Origin: Demequina lignilytica
GTDB lineage: Bacteria > Actinomycetota > Actinomycetes > Actinomycetales > Demequinaceae
NCBI RefSeq assembly: GCF_030418305.1
Contig: NZ_JAUHPX010000004.1
Span: forward strand, 186,001 to 250,000
Length of the DNA: 64,000 bases
Direction: 5' to 3'
In this document: one piece after another, positions 1 through 8,957 of the stretch
Layout of the letters: the number at the start of each line of letters is the position of its first letter
Position numbering within the stretch: position 1 is the stretch's first letter
Position numbers and translations under genes: made by a program
Notes under the pieces: generated by a model
What the model saw: only the letters and a program-made list of their open reading frames with translations
Told to the model about the DNA's origin: nothing
The model's database searches: none

Positions 1-554
1 AGCGGCTTGCGGCGGAAGATGTTGACGATGATCTGGATGGTGGCGAGGTCGGGCTGCTCGAGCGCCGCCAGGGCCTCGTCCACCAGCTCGACGCTCACGC
101 CCCATCGCGCGATGCGGCCCTCGGCCTGGAGCGTGCGGAGGTCGTCGTAGACGCGCTCGTCGCCGTAGACGGCCGTGGGCGGGCAGTGCAGCTGGACCAG
201 GTCGAGGGTCTCGACGCCGAGGTTCTCGCGCGACCGGTCGGTCCATGCGCGGAAGGCGTCGAGCGTGTACGCCGCCGGCTCATGGGGCTCGGCCCGGCGC
301 CCCATCTTGGTGATCACCGTGAAGTCGGCCCGGTCGGCACGCCCCGCGAGGAACCGCCCGATCGCCTTCTCGGAGCGCCCGTCGCCGTACACGTCGGCGG
401 TGTCGAACAGCCGCGTACCCGCGTCGGCCGCGGCCGCGAGGACCTCCTGCGCCGCATCGTCGCCCACGGTGGCCCAGTCGCCGCCGAGCTGCCACGTGCC
501 CAGACCGACCAGCGAGATCTCGCGTCCCAGGTTCGGGACCATCGTCGTCCTCAT
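1..554 (-). CDS. Aldo/keto reductase, C-terminus cut by window edge
   Basis: NADPH-dependent oxidoreductase of the aldo/keto reductase superfamily; about 185 N-terminal residues are visible and the rest runs off the left edge. The protein opens VPNLGREISLVGLGTWQLGG, then has DTADVYGDGRSE with the family Asp and catalytic Tyr, an ITKMG segment with the catalytic Lys, and LVQLHCPP with the active-site His. The ATG at 554 is chosen because TAGGGT lies 7 nt upstream, a leaderless arrangement seen at many genes here. A second in-frame ATG lies at 542. The substrate cannot be predicted. Confidence 0.9.
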   Translation of the reverse strand, partial: MRTTMVPNLGREISLVGLGTWQLGGDWATVGDDAAQEVLAAAADAGTRLFDTADVYGDGRSEKAIGRFLAGRADRADFTVITKMGRRAEPHEPAAYTLDAFRAWTDRSRENLGVETLDLVQLHCPPTAVYGDERVYDDLRTLQAEGRIARWGVSVELVDEALAALEQPDLATIQIIVNIFRRKP

Positions 555-634
555 GGGATCCACCCTAGCCGCGGGAATGCATCACCCCGACCGCGCGGTT
601 GCACCAGGCATGACGATGCCCGGGCCCGCACGCG

Positions 635-668
635 ACGAGGGCCGCCACCTTGCGGTGACGGCCCTCGT
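635..668 (-). terminator. Hairpin after the NlpC/P60 gene
   Basis: Nearly perfect inverted repeat (ACGAGGGCCG pairing with CGGCCCTCGT, extended inward with one mismatch), starting 17 bp past the stop of the NlpC/P60 gene. There is no T-run, as is common for terminators in G+C-rich actinobacteria. Confidence 0.6.
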
Positions 669-684
669 GAGGCGTGTGCGCCGG

Positions 685-1461
685 TCAGCCGGCGATGCGC
701 TTGTAGGTCGGGTTGGACTGCCAGATCGGGCGGAACTGGACGGTCTTGCCCGGGCGCGGCGCGTCGATCTGCAGGTTGGGACCCGCGTAGAGGGCCACGT
801 GGCCGGAGGAGACGATGATGTCGCCCGGCTGCGGGCTCGACACGGTCACGCCGACGCCCCAGTAGGCGCTCGACGAGCGCGGCAGGGAGACACCGAACTG
901 CGCGTAGACGTACGAGACGAAGCCCGAGCAGTCGAAGCCCGACGGGCTCGAGCCACCGGAAACGTAGGGGGTGCCCACATACTTTGCGGCCTCGGCGATG
1001 ATCGCGGAGCCGGAGATGGCGGCCGTCACGGCGGCGGACGACGAGGTCGAACCGGACGAGCTCGAGGTGGTCGTGGTGCCGGCGCTGGTCCCTGAGGACG
1101 TGGCCGCACGGGCCGTGGTGGCGACGGGGGCCGGCTCCGGCGGCGGCGGGAGCTCGACATCGACGGAGGGGGTGTCGATCTCGAAGGCGTCCGACTCCTC
1201 GGTGGAGGTGACCGCAGGGATCTCGGCGACGTCGCTGGCGTAGTCAGCGCGCTGAGCGGAGCCCAGGACCGTGACGTTCGAGTCGTCCTCGGTCGTCACC
1301 AGGGCGGCCGCGGCGGCTCCCGTGAGGGGAACCACGACGAGTGCGGCGCCCGCTGCTGCGGCCACCGCGCGCGTCCGGGCGCGCATGTATCCGTACTTCA
1401 ATTTCTGTTCCTTCCGCGCCGTGTGCGCGTCGTTGTTTCTGTACCCCGTCGCTCGCGTCAT
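685..1461 (-). CDS. Secreted NlpC/P60 (C40) peptidoglycan endopeptidase
   Basis: A 258-residue exported cell-wall hydrolase. A long basic N-region precedes a hydrophobic signal segment at about 31-54, then a Pro/Thr/Ser-rich linker (about 100-145, including a run of Thr and Ser), then the C40 domain from about 150. The catalytic Cys is C178 in FDCSGF, the His is H221 in GHVALY, and a polar third residue lies in the QIDAP segment. GAGGAG lies 10 nt before the ATG. It follows the dtxR-like gene by 87 bp on the same strand. Family role is cleavage of stem-peptide bonds; the exact bond is not readable from sequence. Confidence 0.9.
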   Translation of the reverse strand: MTRATGYRNNDAHTARKEQKLKYGYMRARTRAVAAAAGAALVVVPLTGAAAAALVTTEDDSNVTVLGSAQRADYASDVAEIPAVTSTEESDAFEIDTPSVDVELPPPPEPAPVATTARAATSSGTSAGTTTTSSSSGSTSSSAAVTAAISGSAIIAEAAKYVGTPYVSGGSSPSGFDCSGFVSYVYAQFGVSLPRSSSAYWGVGVTVSSPQPGDIIVSSGHVALYAGPNLQIDAPRPGKTVQFRPIWQSNPTYKRIAG

Positions 1462-1548
1462 CTTCGAGCGTCTCCTCTTGTGAGGGGCACCGTGGAGTAG
1501 GTCTCCATGCCATGAAGGCCGTCTTTGTTACCGAAAATTTATCAAACT

Positions 1549-2232
1549 TCACTGAGAAGGCAAGCCGAAGAGGTGGCGCGCCACCTCTTCGGGCACGGTG
1601 ACGGCATCCTTGCGAACGGCCAAGCATACCCCCTGGGGTACCTCGGACAGCGTGACCGTCTCGCCTGGCAGGATCCCGTTCTCGACCAGCGCCTCGAGCG
1701 CCTCCAGATCGGCCTGCGGATGCTCCCCGATGCGGGTCAGTGTGACGGATGTCACACCGGCCTCCAGCAGCTCCGAGACCCGCGCCTCGCCCCCGGCCGC
1801 GATGCCCTCGGGCACGCCCAGCTCCCCGAGCCCGGGGATCGGGTTGCCGTACGGCGACACCGTGGGAGCGTCGAGCAGCTCGATGAGCCGGCGCTCCACA
1901 CGCTCGCTCATCACGTGCTCCCACCGGCATGCCTCGTCGTGCACATGCGCCAGGTCGAGCCCGATCACGTCGGTCAGCAGCCGCTCGGCGAGGCGGTGCT
2001 TGCGCATGACGCGCGTCGCGAGCTCGCGGCCCCGCTCGGTGAGCTCGAGGTGGCGGTCCTCCGACACCAGCACCAGCCCGTCGCGCTCCATGCGCGCGAT
2101 GGTCTGCGAGACCGTGGGGCCCGCGTGGCCGAGGTGCTCGGCCAGGCGCGCGCGCATCGGCGTGACGCCGTCCTCGATCAGCTCATAGATGGTCCGGAGA
2201 TACATCTCCGTCGTGTCGATGAGGTCGCTCAT
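1549..2232 (-). CDS. dtxR: DtxR/IdeR-type metal-dependent repressor
   Basis: A 227-residue iron-dependent regulator: winged helix (1-70), dimerisation and metal-binding domain (to about 140) and a C-terminal SH3-like domain. The metal ligands fall at exactly the DtxR numbering: M10, H79, E83, H98, C102, E105, H106. A Cys at 102 is typical of the Fe-responsive DtxR/IdeR branch rather than MntR. The ATG overlaps the stop of the upstream UDP-glucose dehydrogenase gene (ATGA), so the two are probably translationally coupled. In this branch the metal-loaded form represses iron uptake genes. Confidence 0.92.
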   Translation of the reverse strand: MSDLIDTTEMYLRTIYELIEDGVTPMRARLAEHLGHAGPTVSQTIARMERDGLVLVSEDRHLELTERGRELATRVMRKHRLAERLLTDVIGLDLAHVHDEACRWEHVMSERVERRLIELLDAPTVSPYGNPIPGLGELGVPEGIAAGGEARVSELLEAGVTSVTLTRIGEHPQADLEALEALVENGILPGETVTLSEVPQGVCLAVRKDAVTVPEEVARHLFGLPSQ

Positions 2233-3563
2233 GACGCGTAGCGGCCCAGCCCCAGGTAGCGCCACCCCGCCGCGATCCACTGGTCGGCCGGGAGGCAGTT
2301 GCGTCCGTCGATGACCGTGGCCTGCGCGACCTCGCCCGCCACGACGGCGGGGTCGAGCTCGCGGAACTCCTTCCACTCGGTCGCGACGATCACGAGGTCG
2401 GCGTCCGCGCAGGCCTCGTCCGCATCGGCCACGAACGGCAGCGTGGGCCACACCGCGGCGGCGTTGCCCATCGCCTCCGGGTCGTAGACGCGCACCTCGG
2501 CGCCCGCGAGGTGAAGCCGCCCCGCGATATCGAGCGCGGGCGAGTCGCGCACGTCGTCGGAGTTCGGCTTGAAGGCCGCTCCTAGCACCGCGATGCGCGC
2601 ACCCTTCAGGGAGCCGCCCACCTCACGCTCGGCGAGGTTGACGACGTGGTCACGGCGGCGCAGGTTGACGTTGTCGACCTCGCGCAGGAACCCCAGCGCC
2701 TGGTCCACGCCGAGCTCGCCGGCCCGCGCCATGAACGCTCGGATGTCCTTCGGGAGGCAGCCGCCGCCGAAGCCGAGGCCAGCGCCCAGGAACTTGCGGC
2801 CGATGCGGGCGTCGTAGCCGATCGCGTCCGCCAGGTCGGCGACGTCGGCGCCCGTGGCCTCGCACACCTCCGCGACCGCGTTGATGAAGGAGATCTTGGT
2901 CGCGAGGAAGGCGTTCGCGGAGACCTTGACCAGCTCCGCGGTCGCGAGGTCCGTCACCATGAACGGCGTTCCCCGGCCGATCGCGCCGGCGTACACCTCT
3001 CGCGCGACCTCCTCGATGCGGCCCGGCCGGTCCTTGTCGACCCCCACCACCAGGCGGTCGGGACGCAGGGTGTCCTCGACGGCGAACCCCTCCCGCAGGA
3101 ACTCCGGGTTCCAGCCGAGCTGCGCCTCGTCGCCGACCGGAGCGAGCTCGCGCACGCGGGCCGCCAGGCGGGCGGCCGTCCCCACCGGGACGGTGGACTT
3201 GCCCAGGATCACGGCGGGGCGGGTGAGCAGCGGCGCGAGCGTCTCGATGACGGAGTCCACGAACCGCATGTCCGCCGCGTTCTCCCCCTTCTTCTGAGGG
3301 GTGCCGACACCGATGAAGTGGACGTCGGCGAACTCCGCCGCCTCCGCGGCGTCGGTGGTGAAGCGCAGGCGCCCCGACTCGACGTGCTTGCGGAGCAGCT
3401 CAGGCAGCCCGGGCTCGAAGAACGGCACCTCGCCTCGGGCGAGCCTCTCGATCTTCGCCGGGTCGATGTCGACGCCGATGACCTCGTGGCCGAGCTCGGC
3501 CATCCCGGCCGCGTGGGTGGCACCGAGGTAGCCGGTGCCGAAGACTGACATGCGCAGTGACAT
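2229..3563 (-). CDS. ugd: UDP-glucose 6-dehydrogenase
   Basis: Oxidises UDP-glucose to UDP-glucuronate with two NAD+, supplying acidic sugar for envelope polysaccharide. The 444-residue protein has the N-terminal Rossmann motif FGTGYLGATHA (8-18), NPEF with E154, a TK pair (K223) and the catalytic Cys in GFGGGCLPKD (C269, K272). The third domain (about 310-440) completes the family length. TAGATT lies 6 nt before the ATG at 3563, so the transcript is probably leaderless. The 3' end overlaps the dtxR-like start. Coupling of a sugar-nucleotide gene to an iron regulator is unusual; no functional link is evident. Confidence 0.93.
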   Translation of the reverse strand: MSLRMSVFGTGYLGATHAAGMAELGHEVIGVDIDPAKIERLARGEVPFFEPGLPELLRKHVESGRLRFTTDAAEAAEFADVHFIGVGTPQKKGENAADMRFVDSVIETLAPLLTRPAVILGKSTVPVGTAARLAARVRELAPVGDEAQLGWNPEFLREGFAVEDTLRPDRLVVGVDKDRPGRIEEVAREVYAGAIGRGTPFMVTDLATAELVKVSANAFLATKISFINAVAEVCEATGADVADLADAIGYDARIGRKFLGAGLGFGGGCLPKDIRAFMARAGELGVDQALGFLREVDNVNLRRRDHVVNLAEREVGGSLKGARIAVLGAAFKPNSDDVRDSPALDIAGRLHLAGAEVRVYDPEAMGNAAAVWPTLPFVADADEACADADLVIVATEWKEFRELDPAVVAGEVAQATVIDGRNCLPADQWIAAGWRYLGLGRYAS

Positions 3564-3596
3564 GCGCCTAATCTAACGGCACCCCAGGCACCAGGA

Positions 3597-4790
3597 CTAA
3601 GGAACTTCTGCGACGACGGCCATCCCGTGGGCGTCCACGTGGAGCTCGCCGTCGCAGTACGGCACGAACGCCGCCTGGCCGCGGCGCAGCCCGAGGCCTC
3701 CCGAGCCCGCCCGCACGTCGACCGTGCCGTCGACGGCGAGGACGATGCGCGGGCCCGGAGCGACCCGCGCGGCCCCGTCCCTGACCACGGTGAGCGCGAA
3801 CTCGCCGACCGGCGCGGGATAGTGCGTCACCGGCCCGTCGACCTGCGGCGCGACGCGTGGCGGAGGACCGGGGGTGCCGTCGGTGAGAGCGACGAGCAGC
3901 GGGATGTCCACCTGCTTGGGCGTGAGCCCGGCGCGCACCACGTTGTCGGAGTTCGCCATGATCTCGACGCCCAGGCCCGACTGATAGGAGTGGACCACTC
4001 CGGCCTCGGTGAAGCAGGCCTCACCCGGCTCGAGGCGCACGACGTTGAGCGCCAGCGCCACGAGGGCGCCGACGTCGCCGGGGAAGTCGGCCAGGGTGGC
4101 GGCGGCGACCGCGAGGCCCTCGCTCGCGTCGGCGCCGGTGCCGACCTCGGCCAGGCGTGCGACCGCGTCACCGGCGTCGGGATGGGTCAGGACCGTCGAG
4201 ACGTACTCCCGCAGCGCGACGGTGGGCTCGGTCGAGTTGTTCAGCTCCTCCGCCCACGCGCGCGTGCACTCGAGGCCCAGCCGCATGAGGTCGGCGGCCA
4301 CCGCGGGCGCCTTGCGGAAGCCCGCCAGCAGAGTCATCGGAGTGAGCGCGACGATCATCTCGGGCTTGTGAGACCGGTCCTTGAAGGTGCGCGCCGCCGC
4401 GTCGAGGGGGACGCCGATCGCCTGCTCCCGGCGGAAGCCCTCGTCGGCCTGGGCCAGCGTCGGATGCACCTGCAGCGACAGCGGCTTGGCGATCGCGAGG
4501 ACCTTGAGCAGGTACGGCAGCCGCTCCCACCGCACGACCACGTCGTGGCCGAGCATGGCGGCGGGGTCGCGCGCGATGAGGCGGTCGAGCGGCACGACGT
4601 CCCCGGGGTACAGCCCTACCTCGTCGGCACGCACGGCGTGCATCGCCGTCGCGAGCGCGGGCGCGCTGGGGTGAGCCCCCCACCACGCCTCGGCGACCGG
4701 CTCGTCCGTGACGGGTCGTCCGAGCATCGTCTCGATGACCCCGGACATGCCCCAGGCATAGTTCTGGAGCGTGGGTTCCAGGCGATACAT
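3597..4790 (-). CDS. manA: Mannose-6-phosphate isomerase, class I
   Basis: Zn-dependent interconversion of fructose 6-phosphate and mannose 6-phosphate, the entry to GDP-mannose. The protein opens MYRLEPTLQNYAWG; Zn ligands are expected in LQVHP, HKPEM and GVVHSYQSG, and EIMANSDNVVRAGLTPK is the family signature. CATGAT lies 7 nt before the ATG at 4790, favouring this start over the ATGs at 4802 and 4799. It is divergent from serC with about 40 bp between starts, so the two promoters must overlap. About 397 residues, normal for the class. Confidence 0.93.
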   Translation of the reverse strand: MYRLEPTLQNYAWGMSGVIETMLGRPVTDEPVAEAWWGAHPSAPALATAMHAVRADEVGLYPGDVVPLDRLIARDPAAMLGHDVVVRWERLPYLLKVLAIAKPLSLQVHPTLAQADEGFRREQAIGVPLDAAARTFKDRSHKPEMIVALTPMTLLAGFRKAPAVAADLMRLGLECTRAWAEELNNSTEPTVALREYVSTVLTHPDAGDAVARLAEVGTGADASEGLAVAAATLADFPGDVGALVALALNVVRLEPGEACFTEAGVVHSYQSGLGVEIMANSDNVVRAGLTPKQVDIPLLVALTDGTPGPPPRVAPQVDGPVTHYPAPVGEFALTVVRDGAARVAPGPRIVLAVDGTVDVRAGSGGLGLRRGQAAFVPYCDGELHVDAHGMAVVAEVP

Positions 4791-4831
4791 GGGGCACATC
4801 ATGCCAGTACCCGCTGGCTACCATGATGCCC

Positions 4832-5956
4832 ATGACCGCGCTGATCGAGATCCCTCACGACCTGCTGCCCCGCGACGGGCGCTTCGGCTCGGGCCCGTCG
4901 AAGGTGAGCGACGCGCAGGTGAGCGCGCTGGTCGCGTCCCAGCCGTCCGTGCTCGGCACGTCGCACCGGCAGGCTCCGGTGAAGGGCCTGGTGGGCGACG
5001 TGCGGCGCATGCTCGCCGAGCTCTACTCGCTGCCCGAGGGGTACGAGGTGGTGCTCGGCAACGGCGGCTCCACCCTGTTCTGGGACGCGGCGGCGTTCTC
5101 CCTGGTCGACGAGCTCGCCCAGCACTGCACGTTCGGGGAGTTCGGCGCGAAGTTCGCGAAGGCCACGGACCTGGCGCCGCACCTGCGGCGGTCGTCCCTC
5201 CGCACCGCCGAGCCCGGGAGCATCGTCCTGCCGGAGGCCGAGGACGGCGTGGACGTCTACGCCTGGCCGCACAACGAGACCTCGACCGGGGCGATCGCGC
5301 CGGTGCTGCGGCCCGCCGGGACCGAGGGCGCGCTGACCGTGGTCGACGCCACCTCGGCCGCCGGAGGCACGCTGGTCGACCTGACCCAGGCCGACGTCTA
5401 CTACTTCGCGCCCCAGAAGAGCTTCGCCTCGGACGGCGGGCTGTGGTTCGCCTTCCTGTCGCCGGCGGCTCTCGCCCGCGTCGAGGCCATCGCGGCCGCC
5501 AAGCGCTGGGTGCCGGAGTCCCTGTCGCTCGCGGCCGCGATCGACAACTCGCGTGCGAACCAGACCCTCAACACCCCCGCGGTCGCCACGCTGGTGATGA
5601 TGCGCGCGCAGCTCGAGTGGATGCTGGCCGGCGGCGGGCTCCCGTTCGCGGCAGGACGCTCAGCCGAGTCGTCCACGGCCATCTACGACTGGGCGGAGCG
5701 CACGTCCTGGGCGACGCCGTTCGTGACCGATCCGGTGCACCGGTCGCCGGTGGTCGCGACCATCGACCTCGACGCCTCGATCGACAGCGCCGTGCTGCGG
5801 ACCCACCTGCGCGGCAACGGGATCGTCGACATCGACCCCTACCGGAAGCTGGGGCGGAACCAGATCCGCGTCGGCGTCTACCCGGCCGTCGACCCCGACG
5901 ACGTGCGTGCCCTGCTCGCCTGCATCGACCACGTCGCGGACCGCCTGGGGTCATGA
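4832..5956 (+). CDS. serC: Phosphoserine aminotransferase
   Basis: PLP enzyme of serine biosynthesis, converting 3-phosphohydroxypyruvate to phosphoserine. This is the actinobacterial form of about 375 residues. GSGPSKVS near the N-terminus, GNGGST in the cofactor pocket and FAPQKSFASDGG with the PLP lysine are visible. TACCAT sits 7 nt before the ATG at 4832, so that start is preferred over the ATGs at 4823 and 4826. The stop overlaps the next ATG (ATGA), coupling it to the CAP-domain gene. Confidence 0.94.
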   Translation: MTALIEIPHDLLPRDGRFGSGPSKVSDAQVSALVASQPSVLGTSHRQAPVKGLVGDVRRMLAELYSLPEGYEVVLGNGGSTLFWDAAAFSLVDELAQHCTFGEFGAKFAKATDLAPHLRRSSLRTAEPGSIVLPEAEDGVDVYAWPHNETSTGAIAPVLRPAGTEGALTVVDATSAAGGTLVDLTQADVYYFAPQKSFASDGGLWFAFLSPAALARVEAIAAAKRWVPESLSLAAAIDNSRANQTLNTPAVATLVMMRAQLEWMLAGGGLPFAAGRSAESSTAIYDWAERTSWATPFVTDPVHRSPVVATIDLDASIDSAVLRTHLRGNGIVDIDPYRKLGRNQIRVGVYPAVDPDDVRALLACIDHVADRLGS

Positions 5957-6714
5957 CCACGGAGCGGGAGGACCCGCGGCCCGACCGTGCCGGCCGGCGT
6001 CTCCCGGTCCTCCTGCTCGGGATCGCGCTGGCGGGCGTCGGCGGGAGCGTCGCCTGGTCGCTCGCGTCGCAGGACGATGCGCGGGTGACCGCGAGCGCCG
6101 ACGTGGTCTCCGTCCCGGAGGCCACCGCCGGTGCCGAGGCGATCACGGCCGCCGAGGTCAGCCCGGCACCCCTCTCGCGGGGCATCGGCGTGCGGCTGCC
6201 CTCGCCGACGCCGGAGCCGGCGGACACGCCGGCCACGCCGGGGGGATCGACGGCGTCGGGGTCCTCCGCCCGGTCCTGGGGGCCGGACGACTGGCGCGCC
6301 TACTGCGACTCTCCCGCCTCCCCCACCGGCGCATCGTCCGCCCGCGGCCTGCTCACCGCGGCGAATACGGAACGCGCCCGCCTGGGCATCGCGCCGCTGG
6401 CATGGTCCGGCGATCTGGCGGCCGCATCCGAGTCGTGGTCCTTACAGATGGCGCGCGACGACGAGTCGACCTCCGGCATGGCGGATGCGCTCGCGCACAA
6501 TCCGGCGTCACCGGGCCGGGCGGAGAACGTCGGCGTCACCGCGAGCTCCGCAGGCATCAGCCAGGCCCGCGCCGCCTCGACGCTGGCCACCGGATGGATG
6601 CGGTCTCCGGGACACTGCCGGAACATCATGAACCCCGCGTACTCGGTCATGGGCGCGGGCCTCGCCGTCACCTCCGACGGCACCACCTGGTACGGCACCG
6701 AGAACTTCCGCTAG
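5953..6714 (+). CDS. Membrane-anchored CAP (SCP/PR1) domain protein
   Basis: A 253-residue protein with a short cytoplasmic basic tail, one membrane or signal segment at about 16-36 (LPVLLLGIALAGVGGSVAW), a Thr/Pro/Ser-rich linker, and a CAP domain from about 115 (LLTAANTERARLGIAPLAW; GRAENVGV; GWMRSPGHCRNIMNP). This resembles the bacterial YkwD-like branch; the biochemical role of those proteins is not settled. The ATG overlaps the serC stop by 4 bp. It contains two exact GGACGATGCG sites (6072 forward, 6330 reverse). Confidence 0.85.
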   Translation: MTTEREDPRPDRAGRRLPVLLLGIALAGVGGSVAWSLASQDDARVTASADVVSVPEATAGAEAITAAEVSPAPLSRGIGVRLPSPTPEPADTPATPGGSTASGSSARSWGPDDWRAYCDSPASPTGASSARGLLTAANTERARLGIAPLAWSGDLAAASESWSLQMARDDESTSGMADALAHNPASPGRAENVGVTASSAGISQARAASTLATGWMRSPGHCRNIMNPAYSVMGAGLAVTSDGTTWYGTENFR

Positions 6715-6726
6715 GCCTCCGGAGCC

Positions 6727-7932
6727 TCATTCGGCGACGTGACCCGGGGACCGCATGGACGGGATCCACGCGACGAATCCGCCCACCGTCGCCAACCCCA
6801 TGCCGCCGACGGCGACGAACCCGACCGGCAACGCGATCAGGGCACCCACCGACACCAGCGCGGGGCCGAGCAGGCCTCCCACGTCCTGCAGCACCATCCA
6901 CAGCCCCGTGAACACGGTGCGGCCCTCCGCGGGAGCGACGTCCGCGCCGAGCGTCATCACCAGGCCCGAGCCCCAGCCGTTGCCCAACCCCAGCAGGAGC
7001 GCGGCGATCGTGACCTGAGTCGCCCCCGCGGTCAGCGGGAGCGCGAGCGTGCCGAGCGCGAGCAGCAGGGTCGACGGGATCGCCGTCCAGCGCCGGCCCC
7101 AGCGGTCCATCACCGCCCCCGCCGGGTAGAACAGCAGCATGTCGATCGCCGCCGAGATGGAGTAGATCAGGGTGGCCGCCTGCGGGCTGAGCCCCACGTG
7201 GGTCGCCCAGAGCGGGATGACGGCGATGCGCGCCTGGCGCAGCGCCCCGGTGGCGATGACGGTCACGCCCAGGGTGCGCAGCACGGGCAGGTTCTCACGC
7301 GCGACCAGCCGCAGGGAGATCCGGGGACCGTCCGCGCGGGCCGGCCGCTCGCGAGCGGCCGGGGAGAGGCCCAGCGCCGCGATGGCGGCGACCAGGAACG
7401 CGGCCCCCATCCAGTAGGTCGCGGCGAGCCCCCAGATCCCGATCAGCGCGGCACCGAGCAGCGGGCCGATGAAGTTGGCGATGCGCCAGACCCCCGCGAG
7501 CGTCGTGAGCGAGCGGGCGGTGAGGTCGGGGGTGATGATCGCGAGGATCTGCCCCTGCCTCGCCACGTGATACCAGGCATGACCCAGCCCGACGATCACG
7601 GCGCCGACCATGAAGACGGCGAGGTGCGGTGCCCACGCGGCGAGCACCGAGCCCGCCGCGATGACCGCGAGCGCGGCCATCGCCGCGTGCGTGGAGCCCC
7701 AGCGGTGCGCGATGGCGCCGCCGAGCGCCGAGCCGGGCAGCCGGCCGAGCTGGTACGCGGCGACGGCGAGGGAGGCGAAGGCCGCCGTGTGCCCCATGTC
7801 CGCGACGCTGAGGGCCAGCACCGGCAGGATCGCGCCGATCCCGATCTCCGCGAGGAAGGTCGGCAGGTAGGCGTGGCTCAGGAGCGAGCGCGCGATCTCC
7901 CGGCGGGAGGTCGGGCCCTCGCCCGCGGTCAG
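6727..7932 (-). CDS. MFS transporter, drug/metabolite efflux type
   Basis: Twelve-helix major facilitator protein. The first helix (LPTFLAEIGIGAILPVLALS) lies upstream of the first conventional start (GTG at 7821), so translation must begin further up. The only initiation-like codon I find there is CTG at 7932, which overlaps the preceding TGA stop (CTGA), giving about 401 residues and matching the ATGA/GTGA overlaps common in this window. Cytoplasmic loop motifs such as GAVMDRWGRRW are present. Substrate unknown. The start is inference. Confidence 0.78.
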   Translation of the reverse strand: MTAGEGPTSRREIARSLLSHAYLPTFLAEIGIGAILPVLALSVADMGHTAAFASLAVAAYQLGRLPGSALGGAIAHRWGSTHAAMAALAVIAAGSVLAAWAPHLAVFMVGAVIVGLGHAWYHVARQGQILAIITPDLTARSLTTLAGVWRIANFIGPLLGAALIGIWGLAATYWMGAAFLVAAIAALGLSPAARERPARADGPRISLRLVARENLPVLRTLGVTVIATGALRQARIAVIPLWATHVGLSPQAATLIYSISAAIDMLLFYPAGAVMDRWGRRWTAIPSTLLLALGTLALPLTAGATQVTIAALLLGLGNGWGSGLVMTLGADVAPAEGRTVFTGLWMVLQDVGGLLGPALVSVGALIALPVGFVAVGGMGLATVGGFVAWIPSMRSPGHVAE

Positions 7933-8957
7933 GAGCGCTGCTCCGGCTCGGAAGCCGTGGCGGCGTCGGTGGCCTCGGCCGGCTCCTCAGAAGCCTCGGT
8001 CGTCTCCGCAGCCGCGTCCTCGGGCAGCGGCTCGCCGGGCGCGACCTCGGTCTCGACCACGTCGCCGTCGACCTCGACGGGCTCGGGGGCGACGGGCTCG
8101 TCGTCGGGGGTCTCGGGCTCGCTCGCCTCGTCGGCGGGCTCGGTCGGCTCCTCGGCCGCCTCGTCCGCCGGCTGCTCCGGCTCGGGAGTCGGCTCCGGCT
8201 CGGGCTCCTCCTCGGCCTCCTCGAGATCCACGGTGACCGCGGTCTGGTTCTCGAACACGGGGTCGGGGTCGGGCCACTGGGTCGAGTGACGCTCGACGTC
8301 GGTCTCCGAGTGCGCACCGCAGCCATGGTCGACGCTGACGACCTTGCCGTCGGAGGGCGACCACTCGTTCGAGCAGGCCCCGAAGCGCAGGCGCATCGAG
8401 CCGGTGAGCGGGATGAAGAAGGCGCAGGTCGAGCAGGGCGACGCGGACGCGATCGCCGAGGCGGCGTTCGGGCCATGCGAACCGCGGTACCAGCGGTCCG
8501 CGACCTCGGAGCGCCCCTCGGAGCCGAGCGCGCGGGCGCGACCGAGCCCGAGCTCCCAGATCTCCATGGCGTCCTCGTCCTCGCCGGACACCTCGTAGCC
8601 GGGGACCAGCCGCGCGTCGTCGGGGATGTACGGCAGCACCATCGAGGGCTCGAGGTCGCCCGGGCGCACCCGGTCGGCCCACGGGACCCACGCGGGGGCG
8701 AGCAGCGCATCGTCCGCGGGCACCAGGTGGGCCTCGCACACCGTCGCCGCCTTCTGGCGCGGAGCGCGCGCGAGCGAGACGGACCAGACCCAGCCGCGGT
8801 AGCCCGGCAGGGCGCAGGCGAACAGGTGGGTCACCAGCCGCTCGGACTCGGTGGTGGCGGAGAGGTGCTCGCCGACCGCGTCGACGTCACCGGCCGCCTC
8901 GATCGCCGCCTCGCGGGCGAGATCGACGGCTCCGATCAGCACGGCGTCCTTGGCCAT
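7929..8957 (-). CDS. DUF3027 protein with acidic tail
   Basis: Conserved actinobacterial protein of unknown function, about 342 residues. The first 250 residues are the DUF3027 domain, with a Cys/His cluster (CSTCAFF, GACSNEWSPSDG, DHGCGAHSE) that could bind a metal. The last 95 or so residues are a low-complexity Glu/Pro/Ala tail. The ATG shares one base with the stop of the cold-shock gene (TGATG), and its own stop overlaps the MFS start, so the three genes look like one operon. A GGACGATGCG copy lies at 8706 (reverse). Confidence 0.82.
   Translation of the reverse strand: MAKDAVLIGAVDLAREAAIEAAGDVDAVGEHLSATTESERLVTHLFACALPGYRGWVWSVSLARAPRQKAATVCEAHLVPADDALLAPAWVPWADRVRPGDLEPSMVLPYIPDDARLVPGYEVSGEDEDAMEIWELGLGRARALGSEGRSEVADRWYRGSHGPNAASAIASASPCSTCAFFIPLTGSMRLRFGACSNEWSPSDGKVVSVDHGCGAHSETDVERHSTQWPDPDPVFENQTAVTVDLEEAEEEPEPEPTPEPEQPADEAAEEPTEPADEASEPETPDDEPVAPEPVEVDGDVVETEVAPGEPLPEDAAAETTEASEEPAEATDAATASEPEQRS

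Noticed and set aside
1462-1548. Riboswitch before the NlpC/P60 gene (ydaO/c-di-AMP type often precedes such genes in actinobacteria)
   Set aside because: The spacer is only 87 nt, too short for that class, and no conserved core is visible. It holds an AT-rich stretch that may be a promoter.
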